From assembly GCA_025929005.1 (NCBI GenBank), contig JAICND010000064.1:1-7417 (forward strand): a stretch of DNA of 7,417 bases, in the 5' to 3' direction. This document shows positions 1 to 5,342 of this stretch, piece by piece. This DNA is from Acidimicrobiia bacterium. GTDB taxonomy: Bacteria > Actinomycetota > Acidimicrobiia > Spongiisociales > ZC4RG35. The first letter of the stretch is position 1; every line of letters begins with the position of its first letter. The notes under the pieces were generated by a model. That model did no database searches, had not been told where the DNA came from, and saw nothing but the letters and a program-made list of their open reading frames with translations. The position numbers and the translations under genes were made by a program.

Positions 1-360
1 GAGGCGGCTTTGTGCACTGCTCTGTTTCGTGGTGACGCCATCCCGATGCCCGAAGACCTTGGTCTTGACCCGGTGCCCTATCTCCACGGTCTCGGCGAAA
101 CCGTCGGTGAACTCCGCCGCCGACTCTTAGATCTGCTCCGCCAAGGCGACCTCACCCCCGCAGAAGGTTGTCTCGTGGCTATGGACGAGATCGTCGATCT
201 GTTGGCCGGTTTGGATTATCCGGATGGCATGACCAACGGCCTGCGCCGCACCACCGATGTGGCGCGGTCACTGGTCGAGAGATCTAGAGCCGATCTCACG
301 GCAACGGTCGTCCAAGAACGGTTGCGAAAGGAACTGGCTGAGAGACCCCCCGGGGCCTAG
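1..360 (+). CDS. Translin-family protein, C-terminal part (5' end outside window)
   Basis: The reading frame is open to the left edge, so this is the C-terminal 119 residues of a longer protein; the TTG at position 10 is not a credible start. The visible part matches the C-terminal helices of the translin family: a Pro-containing stretch before YLHGLGETVGELRRR, then MDEIVDLLAGLDYPD, then GLRRTTDVARSLVERSRADL. The family pattern is GELRR, then a 'ldyPd' segment, then 'LRrktDvaRslvE.tR'. Family members are about 180-220 residues, so roughly 80-100 residues are missing. Translins are all-helical RNA/ssDNA-binding proteins that form ring-shaped oligomers. Bacterial members are poorly characterised, so the substrate is unknown. 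The TAG stop lies in the loop of a GC-rich hairpin, and a tRNA gene follows 64 bases later on the same strand. The family call is fairly sure; the function is not. Confidence 0.82.
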   Translation, partial: EAALCTALFRGDAIPMPEDLGLDPVPYLHGLGETVGELRRRLLDLLRQGDLTPAEGCLVAMDEIVDLLAGLDYPDGMTNGLRRTTDVARSLVERSRADLTATVVQERLRKELAERPPGA

Positions 361-371
361 CTATGCCCCGG
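350..371 (+). terminator. GC-rich hairpin overlapping the translin-gene stop
   Basis: CCGGGGC (350-356) and GCCCCGG (365-371) form a perfect 7-bp stem with an 8-base loop that contains the stop codon. A 10-base palindrome, GCCCGCGGGC, follows at 375-384. There is no T-run, which is common for terminators in high-GC bacteria. Termination before the tRNA is an inference. Confidence 0.55.
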
Positions 372-424
372 CGAGCCCGCGGGCATTGGCCGACCGCGAA
401 AGAGCCTCTACGATTTCTGAATCC

Positions 425-501
425 GGGGGTGTAGCTCAGCCCGGCAGAGCGCCTCCCTCGCACGGAGGAAGCCAGGGGTTCAAATCCCCTCACCTCCACC
501 A
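425..501 (+). tRNA. tRNA-Ala (anticodon CGC)
   Basis: A complete cloverleaf can be folded by eye. The acceptor stem is GGGGGTG (425-431) with CACCTCC (491-497). The D arm is GCTC/GAGC with a 9-base loop. The anticodon stem CCTCC/GGAGG (452-456, 464-468) holds the loop CTCGCAC, giving anticodon CGC at 459-461. The variable loop has 5 bases, and the T arm is AGGGG-TTCAAAT-CCCCT (474-490). The discriminator is A498, and CCA is encoded at 499-501. The third acceptor pair is G-U (G3:U70), the identity element for alanyl-tRNA synthetase, which agrees with the anticodon reading Ala codon GCG. No intron or second copy of the 3' end is seen here, so there is no sign of an integrated element at this tRNA. 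Confidence 0.98.
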
Positions 502-581
502 CAACGGTCCTTCTTTCGACGATGGTCGGTGTCGACCTCACAGTTCTATGGGGAAGACCCGTCCACGGCGGCTCAATCTCA

Positions 582-597
582 ACCGCCACTCGGCGGT
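582..597 (-). terminator. Possible terminator of the heme-copper-oxidase-like gene
   Basis: ACCGCC (582-587) and GGCGGT (592-597) form a perfect 6-bp stem with a 4-base loop, starting 29 bases beyond the minus-strand stop at 627. No T-run follows on either strand. It could also end tRNA read-through from the plus strand. Low certainty. Confidence 0.35.
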
Positions 598-626
598 CCG
601 GCTCGTTCCACAGATTCGACGACTTC

Positions 627-1808
627 CTAAGTCGCGGGTGACCGAGAGCCGAGCCGCGTGAGGAACAGGTAGATGCCGTAAATCAGCGCTACCCCCATCA
701 CTGGGGAAGCGATCCGTTTAATGATCGCGGAGTCGGTGGTGAGCCCGATCAGAAATCCGATTAGACCCAAATTGACGCCCCATAAGACCACAGGGAGGAT
801 CTTCAGCTCGGGGGATGTCGTGGCCACCACCGCGAAGAGGGCGTTGGTCATCACCCCGACAAACATGGCGTGTTCATAAGCGATCAGTGCCCCGAAGTTC
901 CCCACTCCGGACTCCGGGTCGAGCTGACCGGATAGAAAGAGCTGGACCACGTAGAAGAACAGCCCGATTCCGATGGCCAAAAAGACCACCGATAGGCGGG
1001 CGAAGGCGGAAGCCCCCCCTCCGCTCCAAGCCGACGGTCTAATCCGCGACCACATCAGAACGAGGAACGTGACGATCCCCGCCACTTCGAGCAAGGTAGA
1101 CACCTGGATGAGGGCCTCGAAGTTGGTGATTATCGCGGTCATGACGAGCAGACCGGAAACGAAAAGTGCCCATGGCACCACCCGCGACACACGGGTGTTG
1201 GGTCCATCGAGCAGCCAGCCGGTCACCGCCACACCGGCGAGGATCAGATAGCCGATCAGCATCGACTCTGGGTGGGCGCCGGCCAGCGACTCGGCCGTCT
1301 CGGTGCTCAGGCCGGGCAGAGAGCCATTGGCGAGGAAGAGGCCCAACAGCACTCCGAGTACCGCACCAAGGGTCAATGAGATCGTGGCGAGAAGCATCGC
1401 CAAGCGGGGGGTGGTCCGGGGAACCGCCCGGTAGCGACCCGCCACCCAGACGAGAAACCAGACGACCACAGCGAGCATCAGCGTCCCGGCGATCGGCCGA
1501 TAGATCCCGAAGCCGACCGCAAAGGCGATCACATAGAGAACGACGGCCGCCAGGGCCGCCATCGCCATCCTCCGACCGGCGGCGACGGCCCTCTCATCGG
1601 ATCCTTCACCGAACAGGAGCAGTGAAGTGCCAACGACCGACAGGGTGATCCACCCGAGTGTGCCCGCATGGACGTGGGTCAGCAGCCAGGTGCGGGGCAC
1701 CTCCCATACGTCGAGACCGTTCAGGATCCCAATGACGATCGTTACAAGGAAAATGAGCAAAGCGGCCCGGAAAAGGGTCCGCGCCACCGGCTCCAGAGCG
1801 GAGTCCAT
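627..1808 (-). CDS. Polytopic membrane protein resembling heme-copper oxidase subunit I
   Basis: 393 residues, starting at an ATG preceded by a strong GGGAGGGA ribosome site (1813-1820). About twelve hydrophobic segments alternate with short polar loops, so it is an integral membrane protein. Helix 2 begins with HVHAGTLGWI (H45, H47), like the low-spin-heme histidine region of subunit I of cbb3-type oxidases and nitric oxide reductases. Helix 6 begins with AHPESMLIGY (H179-P-E), recalling the HPEVY copper-ligand motif of cytochrome oxidases. A late helix has YEHAMFVGV (H313). No His-His pair follows helix 6, and the HxH pair of helix 10 is reduced to one His, so a normal binuclear oxygen-reducing centre is unlikely. 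It is also shorter than usual subunit I (about 450-550 residues). No subunit II or III gene is adjacent. It may bind heme or act as a sensor; the exact role is unknown. NnrS-like proteins are an alternative. Confidence 0.6.
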   Translation of the reverse strand: MDSALEPVARTLFRAALLIFLVTIVIGILNGLDVWEVPRTWLLTHVHAGTLGWITLSVVGTSLLLFGEGSDERAVAAGRRMAMAALAAVVLYVIAFAVGFGIYRPIAGTLMLAVVVWFLVWVAGRYRAVPRTTPRLAMLLATISLTLGAVLGVLLGLFLANGSLPGLSTETAESLAGAHPESMLIGYLILAGVAVTGWLLDGPNTRVSRVVPWALFVSGLLVMTAIITNFEALIQVSTLLEVAGIVTFLVLMWSRIRPSAWSGGGASAFARLSVVFLAIGIGLFFYVVQLFLSGQLDPESGVGNFGALIAYEHAMFVGVMTNALFAVVATTSPELKILPVVLWGVNLGLIGFLIGLTTDSAIIKRIASPVMGVALIYGIYLFLTRLGSRSPAT

Positions 1809-1827
1809 CTCGTCCCTCCCGATTCGG

Positions 1828-1854
1828 GGCGCCCGATGTGCCCAGCCGGGCGCT
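1828..1854 (-). promoter_or_regulatory. Hairpin in the leader of the oxidase-like gene
   Basis: GCGCCCG (1829-1835) and CGGGCGC (1847-1853) form a perfect 7-bp stem with an 11-base loop, extended by one G-T pair. On the minus strand it lies 7 bases before the GGGAGGGA ribosome site. If transcribed it could affect translation or act as an attenuator. That role is inferred from position only. Confidence 0.4.
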
Positions 1855-1911
1855 ACCGGTGAAACCCTACGCCGTCGAATTCGTCGGTGACGTCTCGGGC
1901 GTTCAGAAGTC

Positions 1912-1954
1912 AGCCATGTTGATCGATGGCTAGCCGGTTCGTGCTGGACGAACC
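1912..1954. repeat. Two adjacent short inverted repeats
   Basis: AGCCAT (1912-1917) pairs with ATGGCT (1926-1931) across an 8-base spacer. GGTTCG (1936-1941) pairs with CGAACC (1949-1954) across a 7-base spacer. Both lie between the haloperoxidase remnant and the oxidase-like gene, next to a stronger hairpin at 1965-1988. They could be operators for the oxidase-like gene or remnants of a terminator region; the sequence does not decide. Confidence 0.4.
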
Positions 1955-1964
1955 CGATATGAAT

Positions 1965-1988
1965 CCGGGCGGAAATCGTTCCGCCCGG
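1965..1988 (-). terminator. Strong hairpin, likely terminator of the haloperoxidase remnant
   Basis: CCGGGCGGAA (1965-1974) and TTCCGCCCGG (1979-1988) form a perfect 10-bp stem with loop ATCG. It begins 15 bases beyond the minus-strand stop at 2004. The flanks GAAT/ATTC can extend the stem past a small bulge. The T-content downstream on the minus strand is modest, so a terminator without a clean U-tract is the best reading. Confidence 0.65.
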
Positions 1989-2003
1989 CTTCAGATTCGT
2001 GGG

Positions 2004-2564
2004 CTACTTGGTTGGCGCGAAGTGGTGGTCGAGAGTCCAGTTCGCCACTTGCGTCCCCATCGCCCAGCCGACTTCGTCCGCCGTGCGAAAGTGGATGCCA
2101 GACCAGACGCGGGCTTCGATCGCGTCCTGCTGCATGGCAGTGGCATCGTCGTAATGGCGGGTCTCGGCGGCAGCCGTTGACGTGATACGCAGGTCGACGT
2201 CGCCGTCTGCGTTCAGCCGCGAGAGGGTGGTGCTGAGGACGCCGATATTTCCGCAGAGGCCGCTGGTCCAATCCGGGTACGGCGGCGTCACGAGAAGAGA
2301 TTCCCATCCCGGGACCCCCGCCGTGGCGTCATTGCCGTCGTCTTCGGCGAGCAAGATCGCGGTGATTGGCCGCCACCATCCATAGGTGAACTTGGCGTCC
2401 CAGACCGCACCCGCGGTGTCGGCCATGCCCATTTCGACCGCGGCGAAAAGGCGGGCGCTGTCGCTGATGTTTAGTCCACGTCGGGTGACCAGGTCACGGA
2501 GGGCCGCCTGCATGGGAACTATGCCGATGTCGGAGAAGAACAGCGCGGTATGGGCGATCGACAT
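2004..2564 (-). pseudogene. Vanadium-dependent haloperoxidase-like (PAP2 superfamily), N-terminal half missing
   Basis: From the ATG at 2564 there are 186 residues, where the family usually has about 400 or more. The vanadate-binding pattern is recognisable: K58-x6-R65-P (KFTYGWWRP), S101-G102, then R152-x5-H158 (RVWSGIHF). The spacings match vanadium chloroperoxidase K353/R360, S402/G403 and R490/H496. The catalytic acid-base histidine (H404 there) is replaced by Leu103, codon CTC at 2256-2258. Such enzymes use peroxide to oxidise halides; relatives act as phosphatases. Frame-open sequence continues upstream to a GTG at 2675, but those residues run antisense to a WD40 coding segment and do not look like haloperoxidase. 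No convincing ribosome site precedes either start. Loss of the 5' half plus loss of the catalytic His point to a decaying gene, though a short product could still be made. Confidence 0.8.
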
Positions 2565-2589
2565 GGCAACCGTAGGCGGAGGGGAGCCG

Positions 2590-2946
2590 ATGGCAGCTGC
2601 CCTGGTCTTCAATCGGGAGGTCCACACCGGAATGGCATTACGGCCGTCCATAACCACGGACGGTCTGCTTGCCACCGCCGGGGCTGACGGTCTGGTTCGG
2701 ATTTGGGACTTGAAGTCCGACCGGCTGATAGTGGAGTTCCGATCGGAGATCGACCCCCCTGTGGTCGTGTTCTCGCCCGACGGCTCCTATCTGTTGTATC
2801 CGGAACAGGGCAACATCGCCCGTTTCTACCTCGATGTCGATCGCCTCGTCACTTTGGCCGAAAGCCGCTTGACTAGGGAGTTCACGCCCGACGAGTGCCG
2901 CCTCTATCGGGAACCAGAAACCTGCACGACGTTGGCGGGTGCCTGA
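2590..2946 (+). pseudogene. C-terminal remnant of a WD40-repeat signalling protein
   Basis: 118 residues from an ATG at 2590 that has a GGAGGGGAG ribosome-site-like stretch (2578-2586) only 3 bases ahead. One WD40 unit is clear: LLATAGADGLVRIWD. A second, degenerate blade follows with VVVFSPDGSYLLYPEQG. The tail VDRLVTLAESRLTREFTPDEC matches the characteristic C-terminal end of large bacterial nSTAND/WD40 proteins, where a segment like 'L..lA.sRltR.lT.eEC..Y' closes the protein. WD40 propellers need about seven blades, so most of the protein is absent. The frame stays open back to 2386, but that part is antisense to the haloperoxidase remnant and shows no WD40 features. The fragment meets that remnant head to head at about 2565-2600. 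It may be the tail of a paralogue of the fused regulator that starts at 5343. Confidence 0.75.
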
Positions 2947-3083
2947 GAGCCCAGTGCGGGCATGCCTTCGGTAGACGATCTCGCCGGGCGGTACTCACCT
3001 AGGCGGGCTTTAACCGCGTGACGCAAGCTCTCGGCGTTGTGTCTTTGAGAGTCTCAGGGACCACTCGACGTGCTGTAGCGGGA

Positions 3084-3126
3084 CTCGAGGGCAAATGCCG
3101 GGGCCGCAGGCCCGGGATTGCTCGAG
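3084..3126. other. Extended imperfect hairpin between convergent genes
   Basis: Nested complementary blocks fold into one 43-base structure. CTCGA (3084-3088) pairs with TCGAG (3122-3126), GCAA (3091-3094) with TTGC (3118-3121), CC (3098-3099) with GG (3115-3116), and GGGCC (3101-3105) with GGCCC (3109-3113), closing on loop GCA. One G-G mismatch and small bulges interrupt it. It could be a bidirectional terminator for the convergent genes or a structured RNA. No T-tract is present. Confidence 0.5.
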
Positions 3127-3156
3127 AAACGATGAAGGCATCGGTCGATCACTCAA

Positions 3157-3180
3157 GCCCGGACGTCCACACAGCCGGGC
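3157..3180 (-). terminator. Probable terminator of the small lipoprotein gene
   Basis: GCCCGG (3157-3162) and CCGGGC (3175-3180) form a perfect 6-bp stem with a 12-base loop. On the minus strand it lies 15 bases past the TGA stop at 3196. No T-run follows. Confidence 0.5.
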
Positions 3181-3195
3181 CTGTCCAACTTCATT

Positions 3196-3519
3196 TCAGT
3201 CGAGGTAGGCCATGCGATGAGTATGGGAACCGGCGACGCAAAAGCCAATCGCCTCGTCACGCTCCAACGCCTGCGGCAACGGAATCTCAGGAAGGAGGGC
3301 CCCGAGTTGGGGGTCATATGTGGCCACCCAGCCGAGTTCGTTCATGCAGTGGACAATCAGGGGGGCGACCGCGGACGCGTAACGCAGGGTGTACCAACCG
3401 GCCTCAGGTCTGAGGTCGGAGGTCGGAGTCGAATCGGTGGCTATCCCCTCATTTCGTGCGCACGCAGCAATCACGAGTGTGATAGCGAGGAGGTACGAAG
3501 GTACACGCCAGAAGGTCAT
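3196..3519 (-). CDS. Small lipoprotein of unknown function with two mature cysteines
   Basis: 107 residues from the ATG at 3519. The start is chosen because AAAGGAA (3524-3530) lies just upstream and a type II signal peptide begins there; the frame is open further upstream but reads Arg-rich, non-coding-looking sequence. The signal has a charged N-terminus (R5), a hydrophobic core and lipobox IAAC with the lipidated Cys at residue 20, so the product should be anchored on the outer face of the membrane. The mature part is acidic and Thr/Ser-rich at first, then carries C58 (in HCMNELGW) and C94 (in GFCVAG), which could form a disulfide. Small actinobacterial lipoproteins often show a similar 'C...e.GW' plus distal Cys pattern, but I do not recognise a named family. 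Its signal peptide and 5' region resemble those of the serine hydrolase gene upstream on the same strand. A hairpin terminator follows. Confidence 0.75.
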   Translation of the reverse strand: MTFWRVPSYLLAITLVIAACARNEGIATDSTPTSDLRPEAGWYTLRYASAVAPLIVHCMNELGWVATYDPQLGALLPEIPLPQALERDEAIGFCVAGSHTHRMAYLD

Positions 3520-3605
3520 TTCATTCCTTTCAACAGGCCGCGCCACCAATCGGTGACCAGTTGTATTTACGCGCAGCCCTCTTGACGTTTTCTTGAGTGG
3601 TTGAA
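3520..3605 (-). promoter_or_regulatory. Promoter and leader of the small lipoprotein gene, with 11-bp-phased repeats
   Basis: Read on the minus strand: TCAAGA at 3596-3591 and again at 3585-3580, exactly 11 bp apart. The heptamer TCAAGAG (3585-3579) is followed by 9 bp and then TAAATA (3569-3564), a -10-like hexamer. Next come the partial palindrome CACC-N4-GGTG (3555-3544), just past the expected transcript start, and the ribosome site AAAGGAA (3530-3524). There is no TTGACA-like -35, which fits an activator-dependent promoter. The same order of elements occurs before the serine hydrolase gene. Direct repeats with 11-bp spacing ending about 8 bp before -10 are characteristic of SARP-controlled promoters; binding here is inferred. 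Confidence 0.5.
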
Positions 3606-3748
3606 ACTGAGACCTCCGCAACGTCCGTAAGAAATGTCGTCGGCTGCGCGTCAGCGTTACGACCCAGAGTTCAGGTCCCAGGGTGTCGGCATTTCGTAAC
3701 GTGGATCTGACCCTGAGGCCATGCTCACCCTGAGAGCAGGGCCTTGGA

Positions 3749-4957
3749 CTACCGGTCCGTCGGAAGCCGGGGGTCGAGATACTCCGAGATTCGTTGTGCC
3801 GCCGGCGGATCGATGTTCGCCAGAACTGCAACCACGTATCCGGACTTGGGGTAGATCCTCAGATCACCGTTCATGCCCGGTGCACCACCGCCGTGGCCTA
3901 CCCAGCCGTTCCCAGCATCGTCTCGACGATCTTCGAATCCATACGCATAGCTGGAGCCGAAATCGAGTTCCTCCTTACCGGAAATCAGCAGTTCCGTGGA
4001 TTCGGGGCTAAGCAGCTTGTGGTTCAACAGCGCATCGGCAAACCGCGCGAGGTCCTCCACGGTCGAGTACCCGCCGCCAGCGGAGGTTCCGCGATAGGGC
4101 AGCGTTTCGGTATTCAGGGTCCATTCGGCCTTGCCCGTATATCCCACCGACATATATCCCATCGACCGGTCCGGAACTGCTTGGTCCTCAGGCAGGGATC
4201 CGCTCGCGGTCATCTCCGCGGGCTCGTATATGTTCGCCTGGACGTAGTCGTAGTAGCTTTGCCCTGTCACCTCCTCGACCACGACGCCAAGCAATAGAAA
4301 GCCGTAGTTGCTGTACGCGAACCGGCTGCCTGGCTCGAACTCCAGTCCCCGCTCGCCGTATAGCTCCACGTAGTCGGCGAGGGTGCGGAGTTCACCGCGA
4401 CTGGCGTAGTACTCGGGTCCGAAGATGTCTCCGGTGCCGCTTGTGTGTGTCAGCAGATGATGGATGGTCACCTTCGTGGCGACGTCATGGTTCGGATAGT
4501 CGCTTAAGTACTTCCCGAGGGGAGCCGTGAGCTCGACGTTGCCGGCCTCCACCAGCTGGAGTATCGCCACCGCCGTGAACATCTTGTTCATCGACCCGAT
4601 GCGAAAACGCGTCTGCAGGCTGTTCGGGATCCCTCCTTCACGATCGGCCAGCCCGTAGGCGTGGCTGAAGAGCACCTGACCGTCCTTCGCGACCAGCACG
4701 GCGCCGGCGAATTGATCGATGGATGCCAGCTCCTCGACGCGAGCCGAGAGGGCTGCCAACGCGTCTGCTTCGTTCATCACGGTCGTCATCGGCGGATCGT
4801 GCTCAAGTACCGATGGAGTCGTGGTCGTTGTCCGTGGGGCTGGGACGGTGGTCGTGGTTTCAGGCTTCAACGACGTCGCCCCCATATCGTTTCGACCACA
4901 CGCTGCGATTGCGAGAGTCAGAATTAGGAGGGACCAAGGTCGATACTTGCGGTCCAT
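3749..4957 (-). CDS. Lipoprotein serine hydrolase, class C beta-lactamase / DD-peptidase family
   Basis: 402 residues. The start at 4957 is chosen over an in-frame start at 4999 because GAAGGGAA (4962-4969) sits just before it and the signal peptide begins there. Lipobox IAAC puts the lipidated Cys at residue 20. A Thr/Pro-rich linker (about residues 32-50) leads to a full beta-lactamase/transpeptidase-like domain (about 65-385). The three active-site motifs are present: S122-M-N-K125 (nucleophile and general base), Y215-S-N217, and H355-G-G357 in place of KTG. Such enzymes act outside the cell as DD-carboxypeptidases, peptidases, esterases or beta-lactamases; HGG rather than KTG is usual for the broad family and does not itself imply drug resistance. 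It is divergent from the SARP-cyclase-kinase gene, about 385 bases apart. Promoter, leader and signal peptide resemble those of the small lipoprotein gene, suggesting co-regulation. The fold is near certain; the substrate is unknown. Confidence 0.92.
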   Translation of the reverse strand: MDRKYRPWSLLILTLAIAACGRNDMGATSLKPETTTTVPAPRTTTTTPSVLEHDPPMTTVMNEADALAALSARVEELASIDQFAGAVLVAKDGQVLFSHAYGLADREGGIPNSLQTRFRIGSMNKMFTAVAILQLVEAGNVELTAPLGKYLSDYPNHDVATKVTIHHLLTHTSGTGDIFGPEYYASRGELRTLADYVELYGERGLEFEPGSRFAYSNYGFLLLGVVVEEVTGQSYYDYVQANIYEPAEMTASGSLPEDQAVPDRSMGYMSVGYTGKAEWTLNTETLPYRGTSAGGGYSTVEDLARFADALLNHKLLSPESTELLISGKEELDFGSSYAYGFEDRRDDAGNGWVGHGGGAPGMNGDLRIYPKSGYVVAVLANIDPPAAQRISEYLDPRLPTDR

Positions 4958-5035
4958 TGCATTCCCTTCGCACAAGCCTCGCCACCAACTTGGTGACAAG
5001 ACCGATATACGACCAGTCGCTTAACAGAATCTTGA
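4958..5035 (-). promoter_or_regulatory. Promoter and leader of the serine hydrolase gene, with 11-bp-phased repeats
   Basis: Read on the minus strand: TCAAGA (5035-5030) and TTAAGC (5024-5019) are 11 bp apart. The heptamer TTAAGCG (5024-5018) is followed by exactly 8 bp and then TATATC (5009-5004) as the -10-like hexamer. The near-perfect palindrome CACCAA-N-TTGGTG (4995-4983) falls at about +2 to +14 of the expected transcript, and the ribosome site GAAGGGAA is at 4969-4962. The layout and much of the sequence match the region before the small lipoprotein gene. The palindrome may be an operator or a 5'-end mRNA stem. Confidence 0.55.
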
Positions 5036-5342
5036 ACTGGTGGAGTCTGGCAATGTGTGCGTCCGATCTCTTGAGGGACTTGGCAGCCCGAGAGGGTTAC
5101 GCAGAGGACAACGCTTAAGGGTCATGTCCCCAACCTGCCCGCATGCCGATGAGACCATTGTTGGTTGTGGCCATGCCCTTTCCGGCCATAGTTAGGAGAC
5201 TCTCGCCCACATCAGAGATAGCGAAAGGTGCGAACCTATAACGTCGTTCGGCCGACCCGGAGATGCTCTTCAAGAGTTTCTTGAGTAACCAGATGTAGGT
5301 TTGCTGCATGGCAAATACCCGGGTCAGGTAGGCGAGAGAAAC
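5036..5342. other. Divergent intergenic region upstream of the SARP-cyclase-kinase gene
   Basis: No credible gene is seen. A minus-strand frame (stop 5115, inner ATG 5309) lacks a ribosome site and family features. The region holds TCTTGA at 5069-5074, a perfect palindrome CTCTTCAAGAG (5266-5276), and TTCTTGAGT (5278-5286). These resemble the TCAAGA elements of the two lipoprotein promoters, so the regulator may bind here too, but the copies are not 11-bp phased. No confident -35/-10 pair for the plus-strand gene can be picked. Confidence 0.45.

Larger units (their letters stand above)
2947..3195. other. Non-coding stretch between convergent gene ends
   Basis: No frame here has family features or a plausible start site. 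It separates the plus-strand WD40 remnant from the minus-strand lipoprotein gene and holds two stronger hairpins (3084-3126 and 3157-3180). A weak stem, GCCC/GGGC at 2949-2961, lies just after the WD40 stop. Confidence 0.6.

Noticed and set aside
425..501. tRNA-Ala as an attachment site for an integrated element
   Set aside because: No second copy of the tRNA 3' end and no integrase or transposase is visible in the window.
257..661. Plus-strand frame spanning the tRNA gene
   Set aside because: It overlaps both the translin coding end and a complete tRNA-Ala, and has no protein features.
815..1890. Several plus-strand frames antisense to the oxidase-like gene
   Set aside because: Arg/Pro/Ser-rich translations typical of GC-rich antisense frames; the minus frame has a ribosome site and coherent membrane segments.
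3520..3831. N-terminal extension of the small lipoprotein frame
   Set aside because: It would cover the promoter and bury the signal peptide internally; ribosome site and lipobox support the ATG at 3519.
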